A stretch of DNA of 64,000 bases from assembly GCF_000499845.2 (NCBI RefSeq), contig NC_023751.2, positions 33,540,309 through 33,604,308 on the forward strand. The letters run 5' to 3'. The translations under genes and the position numbers were made by a program. Below, piece by piece: positions 1 to 12,586 of the stretch; the stretch's first letter is position 1; the number at the start of each line of letters is the position of its first letter. Source of the stretch: Phaseolus vulgaris. Its lineage: Eukaryota > Streptophyta > Magnoliopsida > Fabales > Fabaceae. The notes under the pieces are model-generated. The model did not search any database. It was given only the letters and a program-made list of their open reading frames with translations, and was not told where the DNA came from.

Positions 1-850
1 TCCTTCGTAATACTCACGCCTGTGACCGATTTGGATAAATTCCGCAAGTTGAAAAGCATTTTCTTAAACACAATATACTATTTTTCACGAAGTAGTTTTC
101 ACTTCTACTTTCTCTTAAAATCTCTACAATAATAAAATATCAAATTAATTATTAAATAGTAATATCGATCAAATGGTAATGTTGGTCTGATATAATACAA
201 CGATTACTTTTTCAAGAAAACCTAAAAATTATAAAAATAAATAAATAATATTTGTGTTGTTGTCATATTAGCATTGATTTAGTAGAATTAGTTGATTTAA
301 TCGATATTAATAGAGTTAATTTAATCTTGAATACTAATAGAATCGACTATATAAACTTTAATATAACGTAAAATATTTAAAAAAAACAAATTTAATAAAC
401 AAATATTTATGTTAGTGTCAGATTATAACATTGATTTAGCTGACACTAATAAAGTTGTTTATTGTTAAACATTATTAGAGTCAGTTTAGCTAACTCTACT
501 ATAATACTAATTTTTTTAACATTGGTAAAAAAAGTTAATTATTTGTAACTTTCTCTAATGAGTAAAATTATTTATATTAATGGAAGACTAGCATTAGCTA
601 AATGGACACTAACTAAAATAAATAAGGTTAAAAGATACTAATTTTATTTATTTTTAATATATATAAAAATTAGTGTCGATTTAGTCATTTCTAAATTTTA
701 TATATTATGAATCTATGCGCTTTTGTAACAAGAATAGGGAGTCTAAATTATTTTGAATCTAAAGACAAATTTTAAAGAAGATAAATCTCTTCATTCACAA
801 TTTTTTTTCTCTCTCTTACTTTCTATATAAATATTCTCACACATCTTTTT
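1..850. other. AT-rich intergenic DNA with degenerate repeats
   Basis: No gene is visible. From about 250 to 720 short stretches related to 'TTAGTGTCGATTTAG' recur in both orientations (for example near 290, 410, 470 and 670), as in the sub-terminal part of an old DNA transposon. No termini or target duplication can be placed. Confidence 0.3.
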
Positions 851-867
851 TATTACACTCATAAATT

Positions 868-1062
868 GTCTCACACTCATCTCTTTCATCCACATTGATT
901 CCTTTCATCCACACACATTTTATTCATCCACATTTATATTCTTCATCCATGCATATATCCTTCATCCACACACAACTCATTCACATACATTTATATTCTT
1001 CATCCATACATATATCCTTCATCCACAATATACTTCATCAACATTCATCTCCTTCATCCACT
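868..1062. repeat. Degenerate TTCATCCA(CA) repeats
   Basis: The octamer TTCATCCA and close variants recur about nine times with uneven spacing. A short open frame (895-1176) runs through it, giving a His/Ile/Phe-rich product that only reflects the repeat; I do not consider it a gene. Confidence 0.6.
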
Positions 1063-1263
1063 ACAATTTTTTTTTTAATTTTTTGTTTATATTTTATTTT
1101 CTTGAATATAAAGGCGTTATATAAGAATTTTTTTAAAAAAAAATTATTGTCATTAGCATTAATCAAACTGATGTAAGTCGATACTAAATTAACATTAACG
1201 TTGATTTAATCAATCTTAAATTACTTTAATTAAAAAAATAATTTAAAAACTAATAATAAATTA

Positions 1264-1376
1264 TATCGACACTAATAAATCAGTATTAATAAGTTTCAGA
1301 ATCGCACACAAATTCATCTTTAAATATCGACACTAATAAATCAGTATTAATAAGTTTTAGAATCACACACAAATTG
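1264..1376. repeat. Two-copy 61-bp tandem repeat
   Basis: TATCGACACTAATAAATCAG begins at 1264 and again at 1325; the copies differ at a few positions and the second ends around 1376. The unit shares wording with the degenerate repeats at 250-720, so both may belong to one old element. The stretch 1377-2059 shows nothing further. Confidence 0.65.
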
Positions 1377-2059
1377 GACATAAATTTGACTCTATTTATT
1401 AACTAGTGTCTATTTTTAGCCTTGGCTTTAGGTTGATATTAAATATCTGTAATGAATGTTTAGGGTTTATCTAAACAAAACATTATATATCGTAGAAGGG
1501 GATCATGCAAAGACTAATACACCCTAAACTATACTTTGACAAAGATCTCCACCAAAACGCTGGAAAGAGTTTTGTTTCATTATCTAAAAGCTTTTTCTAT
1601 TTTATGTCCACATCAAAGCCAAAAAAGTAATTCATTATAGCAGAAAAGAAAAAACATTTTCAGCCATAAGATTACATACCTTCCGCAGAGAATAAATTGA
1701 TTTTTACAAAGGACGTAGGTACAGACAGACATAACATCAGCACCAAAATAATGCTTAAGTTATGATATAGATTGGGTGTCACGGGCACAAATAGAACATA
1801 TTTTACAGAAAGAAAACGCATGCCTATTGGATTATTGTGCCAAGAAGAGAAGGTATATGAAAAATTTGATGCCTTTATTCTCCGCCATCACCATATCATG
1901 AAATTAATATCACGCATAATTTGTTCTTAATCAAACTTACACATGCATTTTGGTGTACGTGTTACAGTGATAGGAATTTAAGTGTTTTTTCTTAGTGTTT
2001 TTAAGAAGTAAGATGATGCAACTCAATTCATAACATAAGCAAACATCATAGCTGCAATA

Positions 2060-2439
2060 CACTACAAGAAAATCATGAAATGGAAACCAATTTTTGGATA
2101 CCAAAATAATTAGTTGTAATAGTAACTAAAATAGAGAACATCTTAGAAACTAAAAAAATTTTGGTTTCTAAATTAGTTTCTATTATTGTTAAATAGATTC
2201 TAAATTGGTATCTAATTAGCAACCAAAGTTTTTGCTACCAAATTTAGAAACTAAATAATTGGTGGTTAAAACCTTGATTGCTAATTAAATACCAATTTAG
2301 AAACTATTTAACAATAATAGAAACTAATTTAGAAACTTTTTTTTTTTAGTTTCTAAAATGGTTTCTAATTTAGTTACTATTGCAACTAATTATTTTAGTC
2401 TCTAAAAATTGGTTTCTATTTCATGATTTTTTTTTAGTG
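2060..2439. mobile_element. CACTA-type MITE, copy 1
   Basis: The element begins CACTACAAGAAAATCATG and ends with the near-complement CATGATTTTTTTTTAGTG. It is flanked on both sides by ATA (2057-2059 and 2440-2442), the 3-bp target duplication expected for the CACTA superfamily. The body is a long imperfect palindrome made of 'TTTCTAAATTAGTTTCTATT'-like pieces, so the transcript would fold into a hairpin. It has no coding capacity. Copies with the same ends lie at 7.25, 21.5, 35.9, 43.6, 44.0, 54.3, 55.5 and 63.2 kb. Confidence 0.8.
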
Positions 2440-2739
2440 ATAGTTGTTTTAAATCAAACTATATGGTTAAGAATTATATATTCTAGAAGATTTGTGGTTG
2501 GAGCAAGAGCAAAACACAAAGAATTTTTTGTTGATAATCAAGCAGTGATCTCAATATCTCATAATTATGTGTTTTATGGTAAGAAAAACCACTTCATATT
2601 ATGTTATTTTTCCTAAGAGAAGTGTATAAATGGAGATTTAACTTTAGTTAATGAACAACTAAAGATGAAGCTACGAATATCTTTACATTCAATAGGTTTT
2701 TAACTTAAGGAAAAATCTTGAAGTTCTTAGTTGTTAGGA

Positions 2740-2911
2740 TCTTTTTGCAAGGTTTATTTATTTGGCTGAGGTGTTTGTTGTTTTAAGTTTATAAGGATTA
2801 GGTAGGTTAGAAAGGGTTTTGATGACCTGTTGTATTATGATTATGCATAAGGGTTGAGTCACCCCTAAAGTGATTCATATTAATTTAATTTTTCTTACCA
2901 ATAAAAAAAAA
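2740..2911 (+). mobile_element. LINE 3'-end remnant
   Basis: 'ATAAGGGTTGAGTCACCCCT', then an A/T-rich stretch and 'CCAATAAAAAAAAA', match the 3' end of the LINE at 59.0-62.5 kb (there 'AAAAGGGTTGGACCACCCCT' and an A-tail). This is a 5'-truncated, old copy; no target duplication was found. Confidence 0.5.
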
Positions 2912-3630
2912 GGTCTGTTTGCTTCAAGGGAAGTATTGTTTACGTGGATGGAAGTGCAATGATATCTCTTGTTTGGATTCACTGATGTGCGCAGAAGAGG
3001 AAGGGAGGATCAACGGGAAAAGTGTTTTCCATACTTCCTCTTAAATTGCGAAAAACCTTGCGGAAAGTCGTAAGCAGGTGTGTTTATCCCATTTTAGCCT
3101 GCCTCATTTTTGTCTTTGCATGAAAGTGACAGATTATTGTTTTTTATTGTATATTTAATATATATAACATAATATAATACAAATAAAATAATATTAAAAT
3201 TATCAAAATATAGATATTAATTATTACATAAATTCAACTAACACAAATATTTAATGATATTATTATTAAAATAAATTTTTAAAATAATGATAATACATAT
3301 AAATTAAATAAAGTTATTAAATCATAATATTAATTAATTATATCAAAATAAATATATAAATTAATTAATTAATTTTTTAAATATAAAAAAAATTGTAAGC
3401 TTGATCTTTTATTAATTAAAATTTCAATCACACTCTTCAATCACTCACAAATTTATTATTTTTATGAAAATCGTGTTTTTTTTAAAAAAAATAATTATTC
3501 GATGATATTGGAAACTATTACAAAATTTTAATTAATTTAATTTTTCACAAAATATTTCATATTTCATTATTCAAATATTTTTAAAGACATGGATAAATTT
3601 GTAAACTTACATTTTACACTTTTAAAAAAA
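2912..3630. other. AT-rich intergenic DNA
   Basis: Nothing gene-like is visible. From 3130 to 3600 the DNA is almost pure A/T with scattered ATTAATTA runs. Confidence 0.5.
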
Positions 3631-4416
3631 TCAAAATTTCCTCACAAGAATCACATCACTCACAAATTTCATTAAACTTTCCTCCGACATTATGATAACA
3701 TATATAATAATTGTGATTAATAATAATAAAATAGGCATAAATAATAATATGATATAATAAAAAAATTAAAATAATAATGAAAAAATTAAAAATAAAATAT
3801 TTTGCATTACATACGGAAAAATCCGTATGTAACTTTCTAGTGCATTACAAATTTAATTTTAAAAATAAAAATTGTTACATATGGATATATCCGTATGTAA
3901 TTACATACGAATATTACATAAGATCCATAATTCGTATGTAGCACTTACCTACGACAATTTTCATACGGATTTTTGTCTGTATGTAATCCGTATGTAAGGT
4001 CTTACATCAAAATTTCCTCACAAGCATCACATCACTCACAACTTTCAATAAACTTTCATCACACATTATGATAACATATATAATAATTGTGATTAATAAT
4101 AATAAAATTAGACATAAATAATAATCGAATATAATAAAAAAAGATAAAAATAATAATGGAAAAATTAAAAATAAAATATTTTGCATTTTTTCGTATGTAA
4201 CTTTCTGGTGCATTACAAATTTAATTTTAGAAAATAAAAATTGTTACATACGGATATTACATAGGATCCATAATCCATATGTAGCACTTATCTACGACAG
4301 TTTTACATACGAATTTTTGCCCATATGTAATTTGTACGTAACTATGATTCACATACGAATTTATGGTCTTACATACGAATTTTGGCTGTATGTAATTCCA
4401 TATTTTCTTGTAGTGC
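3631..4416. mobile_element. CACTA-like element with TACATACGGA sub-terminal repeats and a 376-bp tandem duplication
   Basis: The right edge ends TTTTCTTGTAGTG, the complement of the CACTA-type terminus used by the MITEs here. Inside, TACATACGGA / TCCGTATGTA motifs recur more than ten times in both orientations, as CACTA sub-terminal repeats do. Starting at TCAAAATTTC (3631 and 4007) a segment is repeated with a 376-bp offset; the copies differ by point changes and small indels. The left terminus is not clear. The same motif with a related end recurs at 14.53-14.65 kb and a fragment at 20.04-20.13 kb. Confidence 0.55.
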
Positions 4417-4426
4417 ATCCACTCTA

Positions 4427-4625
4427 ACATACTATAATTCAAACACACCCACTTTTTTCACACTTTCCTTTCAAATCCTCACACATTCACTCCCTCAAAT
4501 CCCCACACATACCCTTCCTAACTCAAACTCACCCTAATTGAGAGTGGAAAGTTAAGGATGTGGGAGAGTGGACGTGTGAAGATTTGAGAAGAAAGTGTGA
4601 AGAAAGTTAATGTGATGGTGCAACA
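4427..4625. mobile_element. Imperfect-palindrome MITE
   Basis: The left half (CACACTTTCCTTTCAAATCC near 4460) is echoed in reverse complement in the right half (GATTTGAGAAGAAAGTGTGA near 4580). The same family appears at 13286-13470. It is non-coding and termini are approximate. Confidence 0.5.
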
Positions 4626-5239
4626 TGCATTTAAAGATTAGAACATTAGTGACATTTGTGCATGTTTGTTTCTATCCCTAACATTCTTATAGGTGTTTAT
4701 ACATGTGAGGCATATTTCCCACTTTTTGTTTGTGTTGTTTGGGTTTTTTTATTTGGGTTTAACAACATTATCGATGACCAGGAAAAGGATTATGGATGAA
4801 AAAACTTAGGTTGTTGTTATTTTTATTTTATGGGATGCTCTAAATATATTGTCTCTATTGGTGGATGTGAGTCTATACAAGAAGGTTTATATGGCTTCTA
4901 CCTTGGTCCGAGGGATTATCTAATAGGGAACCTCTCGTCTATGAGTGTGATAAGGAGTAACCATGGTCAAATATACCATTGTGACTAACTTTTATTAGAT
5001 TTTATTTTAGTTTAAGAGTGGATTGTGAGGGTTGATCTAATTCATAATGGTATATAGATGTCAAAAATTGTTGAAGATGGATAGCTCATCTCTACCTAGT
5101 CTTAGTGTGTTTGATGTAGATGTTAGCTAGGTTGCTTTGTAGGTTGCTATATGTCTTATATGATCTCATTCTTTAGGGTTGTGTGTAATTCAAGGTTGCC
5201 TTTTGCTGCATGACCCATCCTAGATACCAAATCAAGGTA
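4626..5239. other. Intergenic DNA, no feature identified
   Basis: Moderately AT-rich and without a convincing reading frame. Probably unclassified repeat sequence. A candidate LTR start (TGTTAGC, 5126) lies here but has no matching target duplication. Confidence 0.3.
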
Positions 5240-6525
5240 GTAAGGTCAAACTCATGATGTGGTTAAACGATTTTGGAAAAGCTTTTGAAAGTTTTCTTAA
5301 ATGGTTTGATTCATTACAAAAATAAATCTATTTTATGGAGAAGCAATCGGTTTATTTCTTCTCTGTTAAAGGCTTTTCGAAATTCTGTTAGGGCACCAAA
5401 GGTACAACTCAGTCTGTTATTTCAGTTAAGCTGAGCTGACAACTTTATCATCTTTTAACCTGTTGTTTTTCAGAATCAATCTATTGTTTTGCTAACTGCT
5501 CTATAACTGTTTTTTTAAAGTGGTTAGAAACTGTTCTCTATAAAAGAAAATGTCCTTCTCATGTAAAGGTATGCTGAACAATCACAGTTTTAACAGAGAT
5601 ACAACATTCTGTGGGTGAGAAAGTGAATTGAAAAGGTTTTGCAAAGGTTTTTCAAAAGTGAAATACATGTGAGCTTGTTCTTGAAGAACCTTGTGATGGA
5701 TGAAGGTGTTGGTACTGTCTTGGAGCAAATAGAACAATTGGTTTATGTTCTTGCAACTTTGTTTCAGGTGTAATCTTTTCCTTATTCATTCTTGTATTGG
5801 TTTTGAGCGTTAGTCACTCTAGATAGGGTTTCTTGGAGTGCAAGGTATGCTGAAATAGTGTTTTTCAGCCTTGATAGTTGAGGTTCTTGAAGGGTTCAAG
5901 AACTGCTGTGTGTTTGTAATTGATTGTATCAGTTTTTAGTGGATTACACCTCAGAGTGAGGTGAACTGGACGTAGCTCTTGATGAGTGAACCAGTATAAA
6001 AATTATTGTGTGGTTCTTCTCTCATCTCTGCACTTAATTCTGTAATTTCACATAATCTGTCAAGAAAGGAATATGTTATATTCAAACTAAATCTGTTAAT
6101 TCTGGACCTGGTTAAGATCTGCTGTTATAACTTGTTAATCAACCCTTCAATCATAAATCAAGCTGCTGTGTGAATCTGTAATAAGATAAGAAGGGTAAAT
6201 TGGTTCCTTTAACTAAACTGTGACATTTGGTTTATTACTCTAGATGGCTTATGTTAAGTAAAAATTGATTAATTTTGTACCTTAAACTGCAACTTTATAA
6301 ACAGTGTAGGTTAATCAATTTGGTTTTGGTATTGCTGCTCGTTGATCTAAACTGTGCTGATCTTGTTTTAATTGTGCCAGATTCATCTGTAAAAATAATT
6401 TGTTCCTTTTAATATCAATCTGTTCTTTTCACCTCTGTTACATAGTAAATTAGATTGTTTGCGGAAATTTGATAAGCTCAATTCACCCCTCCCCTCTTGA
6501 TCTTAGACACTGCTTAACTCTAACA
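5240..6525 (+). mobile_element. SIRE/Maximus-like copia LTR (probably solo)
   Basis: The segment has the feel of long legume copia LTRs: 'GTAATTGATTGTATCAG', 'GGATTACACCTCAGAG', 'TGAACTGGACGTAGCTCTTG', 'GAACCAGTATAAAA', then 'CTCAATTCACCCCTCCCCTC' and a CA end near 6525. No tRNA-Met primer-binding site follows and no internal coding sequence is adjacent, so it looks like a solo or truncated LTR. Left boundary is uncertain; the family call rests on recalled LTR style. Confidence 0.5.
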
Positions 6526-7250
6526 AAAATGACTATTGAAGATACATGCTTTTGAAATTGTTGTTTGTCAAAGCTTTTGTTAAAGGATTCTTGTGACATT
6601 ATCTGGCATGTTATAGTTTGAAGTGATTGAAACACATTTTTTTTTATCTTTATGATTGATTTTATGTCACTGAAAAAATAAAAAAGAGCTTTCACACAAT
6701 TATGATTAGTTCTTATGTCAACATTTGCCTGAGATAGTTGTTGTGAGTTAGTTATAACAATTTGGACGTTATAACATCATTTGAATTATTCTATTATAAA
6801 TAATTGTTCAAGTAGATAACATCATTGTCTGATGTTATCTTGCCACTCTTGTAGTAACGTCTAATACTTTTGGAAAGTTTCATTAGTTCTTGTAGTATTC
6901 ATCTTCTTATTAGGTGATGAAGTCCAATATAACTTTATATGTTCTTACTTTTTGTACTTAATCATGACTTATATATCTAGACAAAGTTCTTGGTCATGAT
7001 TAACCATTACTTTGAGCATTTTGTTTAAGCTTATTGCATATTTGATGAGTAGGTTAGACCCATCAAAACTATTTTGTTTGATATCATCAAAACTAATAGT
7101 TTTGATTGATATCATCAAAACTTAAGTATCCAAAATCAAAATTTACTATATTTAAGACTTTTATCTTATACTAGTTATACTAGTTCAACTCATCTTTTCC
7201 TTAACAACTAATGAATTTGAGTCAATTGAGTAAGTTTGAGATTGAGTTAT
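6526..7250. other. Intergenic DNA, no feature identified
   Basis: AT-rich. Short direct repeats of 'TTTGATTGATATCATCAAAA' type occur around 7060-7125. No gene or element boundary was recognised. Confidence 0.35.
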
Positions 7251-7710
7251 CACTAGAAGAAAATCATTAAATAGAAATTAATTTTAGAGACCAAAATAAT
7301 TAGTTACTATTTGATTAAATTAGAGACCATCTTATAAACTAAAAAAACTATTGGTATCTAAAGTAGTTTCTATTATTAATAAAAATTTATAAAGTAGTTT
7401 GTAAATTGTATCTAATCATTACCTATCAAAGTTTTAACTACTTACTACTTTATATACTAAATTAGTCTCTATTAGTCTTTTAGAGACTAATTTAGAATCT
7501 AAAATATTAGTCTCTAAAACTTAGATAGCTAATTTAAATACAAATTTAGAAACCATTTTATAAATTTTTACTAATAATAGAAACCACTTTAGATATGAAT
7601 AATTTTTTAGTTTCTAAATTAGTATCTATTTTAGTTAATATATTGATTAAATATTTTTAGTCTCTAAATTTTATTATTATTTAATCATTTTTAATGATTT
7701 TCTTGCATTG
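7251..7710. mobile_element. CACTA-type MITE, copy 2
   Basis: It starts CACTAGAAGAAAATCATT and ends AATGATTTTCTTGCATTG, with the same palindromic body as copy 1. The ends are more eroded and flanks (TAT / AAC) do not match, so the target duplication is lost. It belongs to a longer sub-group (about 460 bp) shared with the 21.5-kb copy. Confidence 0.65.
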
Positions 7711-10400
7711 AACTTGGTTAGTTCTACTTCTACATTCTTAATTCTTATACATGTCTATAATATATGTGAAATATATTTTTCGCTCTTCTCTTTTAGTATT
7801 TGTTTTTTTTAACTAGATTGAACATAATTTTGATGAATATTGTGAATGATGAAACTTTAGTTTCTATTATTTTTATTCAATGTGGTGATCTATATTAGAT
7901 GTGATATAGAGATACAAAATTATTTATTTTAGTTTTTAATAGTTTTATTTTGAAGTTTAGTTATATTTTTATGTTATTAAAAACTTTTAAACTTATTTTA
8001 AGTGTATATGAGTATTTTATTTTATATTTTTTTTCTAATTTTTGTGAGTTTTATTCATAAAAGTAGCATATGTGAATCCCTTTATTTTCTATTTTCCTCA
8101 ATATATTATTTATTAAAGATAAACATTCTGACATAAAAGAGTCTCACAATATGTTTTTAGACCAAATTTTTTGTTTTATTGTTAATTTTATTTTATAATA
8201 AATACATAAAAAGTTATTGAAACAAGGTATATCATTTAATTTAGTAACATCGCAAATATAAATTTTATTTTGGAGATATTACCTGGAGACTTAAATAAAT
8301 TATGTAGTGACTTATATATATATGTACGGACGTGTTTGAAACGATTGAAAATTAGATTATTTTAATAATGGATTATAATGAAAATCAGTATTTTTAAATA
8401 ATTTTATTTAAACTCATAAATTAACTTACTTTTCAAAAAAGTAGAAAATTTCAATTATTGTGCGTAACATCTAGCTTATTTTTAAAAATTAAATTATTTT
8501 AACAAAAATCTTTTTCTTTGATCCTTTTCATTTTTAGTGCTACTCTCTTTTTTTCTCTTCCACTAATTCTCTAAACACAAAAAAAGTTGCTCCAATAGCT
8601 ATTCTATATATATATATATAATAAATTAATATCTTGTGAGATAAAATTCACAATAAAATAAAATATATAAAAAAAATCACACATATATATATATAATTTG
8701 AAAAAAAAAATATAGAACAAAAAGAAATACACTAAATAATTTTTACAAAAAGTAGCAGAGCAAGATCATATTACAAGTTCAATTATTTGATTAAATGGTT
8801 CAACTTCTACAATAATATGAATAAGTAAGAAAAGTAGTTGCAGTTTGCATCTTTTAACAAAATAATCAGTTCCCAAATTCTGATAATGAGAAGGGATAAT
8901 GGAAAACTCCTCCTTTTCTTTTTGGGTGGGTTCCATCACTTTTTCACTAGTTTTTCACGTGAAGTGTGAACTGAAAGACACAATAATGTGCTTAGGGCTA
9001 AATACATACTCTTTTTTTCTTTTGTTATAAACATAAATAAATAGGCTTAATTATATATTTTCCTATTTTTTTTATTTTATTTTATTAAATAATTTTGTTT
9101 ACTTTTTATCAATAGCATAATAGCAGAATAATATTAAATAAAATAAATACATAAATTATAAAAATGAAGAAAGTAATTATTTGTTTATAGCAGAAAGAAT
9201 CTCCACACGTGAGCATTCTAACTTATGATTTCACGAGATAAAGTCAAAGTTGTCTGAAGGTTGTTTATTCAAACCATTAATTAACTATTATATGAATAGT
9301 AATAAAGATTTATCTGTTTAGCTTATTTTCATTCCAATAAGAGATATATCGGTTTTATTTTATTTTACATAGGTTTGAAAGTTCCATGTAATGTTTTAGA
9401 CTTTCATGTAGTTTTATAAAATTTATATTTTAATTAATTTTGTATTCATAATTCGACAGGAAGAATTGTAAAACTCAAAGATCAAATTTATGACTTTAAA
9501 TATAATCCATATAATCCATGTAACAAGATTTAATATTATGATCTAGAAGAAAGAAAAACCATATTTAAAATATTAAAAATAGTGAGAAGAGAAAAAATTA
9601 AAAAAGTATTAAGGATTTTCATTAGAATAGAAGGAAATGATGAGCATCACGTTCAACGTAGCTATCTGTTCTCAGTACAAACTCATATAGCTTGTGATTC
9701 AGTCTTCGAAGCACCTTCACGGGTTGCCATATTATTCCATCACTCACCGTCACCCCAACTAAAACATTATAATAATTTGGTCTCCAAAAATCTAAAATGT
9801 TTTCAGATTATTTTCTAAAATTAAAGAAATTCAAAATAAGTTTTATAAGTCAAATAATTTTAAATGTAATCACAAAACTAATTCAATTTTTTTCTGATCT
9901 ATATCTATAATGTCTTATATATGTTTAGACTAGTTAGTGAAAAAAATACAGCTTCTAAAAAATGCTATTAACTTGCTAGACTTTTCTATGGTATGACAAA
10001 GAAGTCAATGGATTGAGAATATTATTCTCAGAAGCTATGGCACACCATGCCTTGCATTATTTTCACTTCCACCTCTAACATGCAGTCAATGTCTTCTTGT
10101 CTCAGACTCAAAATACCCTCTTCCATACAAACAACATTTGCTTTTGCATTATCTTCCAACAACAACTTCCTATACTCTACTCACCCAAAACTATTGTTTC
10201 TAACTTTTTTTATTTAATGTTCATTTCACTAAATTCTAATAAAAAGAAGTTTTCCAATAAAGACAAAAAAGTTTTCCCACTGCCCCAAGTTGATAATAAA
10301 TATAGTGGCAGGCATACTTCCAATAATGCATTACTTCAAAGCCTGTGTTACTTTTGAGTCTAATGAGTTTCCCCCATCACTATTTTCCATCACCAAGTCT
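7711..10400. other. AT-rich intergenic DNA upstream of PME-A
   Basis: Contains only short AT microsatellites (near 8602-8620 and 8682-8694) and poly-A/T runs. Short open frames here have no recognisable product. The last few hundred bases presumably hold the PME-A promoter. Confidence 0.4.
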
Positions 10401-10410
10401 CTTATTTAAC
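10401..10410 (+). promoter_or_regulatory. TATA-like box of PME-A
   Basis: CTTATTTAAC lies 54 bp before the PME-A start codon. The paralogue PME-B has GTATTTAAGG at nearly the same distance (65 bp), and the C/T-rich leaders between box and ATG also align. Conservation between paralogues is the main support. Confidence 0.4.
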
Positions 10411-10463
10411 TCACTCAAAATTTTCAACACCTTCATCTTTCCATCACTTTTTTCCTTATTTTC

Positions 10464-12586
10464 ATGGCTTGTTCATCTCATAAACTTCTCTTTCTTCTCT
10501 TTGCAATCTTCTACTCTCACACTTCTGCTGTCAACTCCAACAATGCTTCCACAACACTTCATTCTAATCTCTCTTCCTTGAGATCTTTCTGCACAGCCAC
10601 CCCATATCCACAAGTTTGTTTCGATTCATTGAAGCTATCCATCTCAATAAACATCAGTCCAAATATTATCAGCTACCTCCTTCAGTCCCTCCAAGTAGCA
10701 ATATCTGAAACCACAAAGCTCTCCAATATCTTCCACAATGTTGGACACTCAACCATCATAGAGAAGCAAAGAGGAGCAGTTCAGGACTGCCGGGAACTCC
10801 ACCAATCCACATTGGCTTCTTTGAAAAGATCACTATCAGGGATCCGTTCCTCCAACTCCATGAACATAGTTGATGCAAGAGCCTACCTCAGTGCAGCTCT
10901 CACCAACAAGAACACATGCCTGGAAGGCCTAGATTCTGCTTCTGGCACCATGAAGCCAGCTCTGGTGAAATCTGTGATCAACACTTACAAGCATGTCAGT
11001 AACTCTCTTTCTGTGCTACCGAAGCCTGGGACGGGAACTCCCAAGGGTCAAAAGAATAACCAGCCTTTGATGAATGCTCCAAAGTTATCAACCCGAAAGC
11101 AAGGTCTCTTTCAAGACTCAGATAGGGGAGAATATGACCCAAATGAAGTTCTAGTTGTGGCAGCAGATGGAACTGGGAACTTTAGCTCCATCACTGAAGC
11201 AATCAACTTTGCTCCAAATAACAGCATGGGTAGGATAGTGATCTATGTGAAAGAAGGGATTTATGAGGAAAACGTGGAAATTCCAAGCTATAAGACCAAC
11301 ATTGTGATGCTTGGCGATGGAAGCGATGTCACTGTCATAACTGGTAACAGAAGCGTTGGTGATGGCTGGACCACTTTCAGATCTGCAACTCTAGGTGAAG
11401 CCTTTCTACCCCTTTCTGATTTTTTCTGCAATTACTTATGAGTAATTATGTACAACTACCTTTTTTTCATACAACCACGTTACAACTCTAAATACTATTA
11501 TTTTAATATTTTTTTATATCATTTAATTATAAATTTACCATTTACTATATATATTTATTTCTAAACCTATCACATCAGAGTTGTATAAGTTGTATACAAC
11601 TCAAAACAAAAGAGTTGTATACACTATCATTTTCCATTACTTATTTCTCATGCACTGGTTACCACTTGGCACGGAGCAGAGAAGTAACAGAACAAAAAAA
11701 AAAAATTAATGAATCTGTCTTTGAAAGTTAATTTAGGAGAAATTATTACAAGATTAGATAAAACAAAAATGTGACAAATAATTGAGGGGTATTTGAGATT
11801 GGTGGAAACCATATAATATTAAATTCATACAATGTTTTTTCCTTGTTTAATGCGACCAAACTGGCAATTACATGACAATGTTCTGTGTGCTTTTCAGCGG
11901 TATCTGGTGATGGTTTTCTTGCACGTGATATTGCAATTGAGAACAGTGCAGGGCCAGAAAAGCACCAAGCAGTGGCTTTGAGGGTAAATGCAGACTTAAC
12001 TGCTTTTTACAGGTGTGCAATTTATGGTTACCAAGACACTTTATATGTTCACTCCTTTAGACAATTCTACAGAGAGTGTGACATTTTTGGGACCATAGAT
12101 TTCATATTTGGAAATGCAGCAGCGATTCTACAAGATTGCAACATTATATCCAGAAAGCCTTTGCCTGGCCAATTCACTGTTATCACTGCACAATCCAGAG
12201 ATAGCCCTGATGAGGACACTGGCATCTCAATCCAAAACTGCTCCATCATAGCTACCCTTGATCTGTATTCCAACTCCAGTAGTTTCAAGAGCTACCTTGG
12301 GAGGCCATGGAGGGTCTATTCTCGCACTGTTTACCTCGAGTCTTACATTGATAACTTCATTGATCCAAAGGGTTGGACAAAGTGGTCTACTGAACAACCA
12401 TTAGACACATTGTATTATGGAGAATATGACAACTATGGACCTGGTTCCAGCATAGATAATCGTGTACAATGGTTGGGCTACCATTTGATGGATTATGGTG
12501 ATGCATATCGTTTCACAGTTTCGGAGTTCATCAATGGAGATGGTTGGCTTGATACTACTTCGGTACCTTATGATAATGGGATTTGA
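10464..12586 (+). CDS. PME-A: type-I pectin methylesterase with N-terminal PMEI domain
   Basis: Removes methyl esters from homogalacturonan in the cell wall. Two exons are supported: 10464-11394 and 11898-12586, with a 503-bp GT-AG intron in phase 1, giving 539 aa. Residues 1-23 form a signal peptide. The PMEI domain covers about 39-185 with the four expected cysteines (C43, C52, C109, C152). The PME domain runs from about 229, with GxYxE (265-269), Q334 in QAVALR, Q356-D357 in QDTLY, D378 in DFIFG, and R446/W448 in LGRPW. No clear RRLL/RKLL processing site is seen between the domains, only STRKQGLF near 209-216. The sequence resembles the Arabidopsis PME7/20/41 clade by memory. It pairs tail to tail with PME-B. 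The first exon reads on past the splice site for 15 codons, so an unspliced reading would give a false 325-aa product. The gene appears intact. Confidence 0.93.
11451..11625. mobile_element. MITE-like insertion in the PME-A intron
   Basis: The middle of the intron is related to 18846-18975, upstream of PME-B: both contain a run like TTTTTATATCATTTAATTAT followed by AAATTTA and TATATATTTAT. Here the edges carry GTACAACT / AGTTGTATAC, hinting at inverted ends. The PME-B intron at the same position is only 80 bp, so this insertion accounts for part of the size difference. Boundaries are approximate. Confidence 0.45.

Noticed and set aside
895..1176. 93-codon frame rich in His, Ile and Phe
   Set aside because: Created by TTCATCCA repeats.
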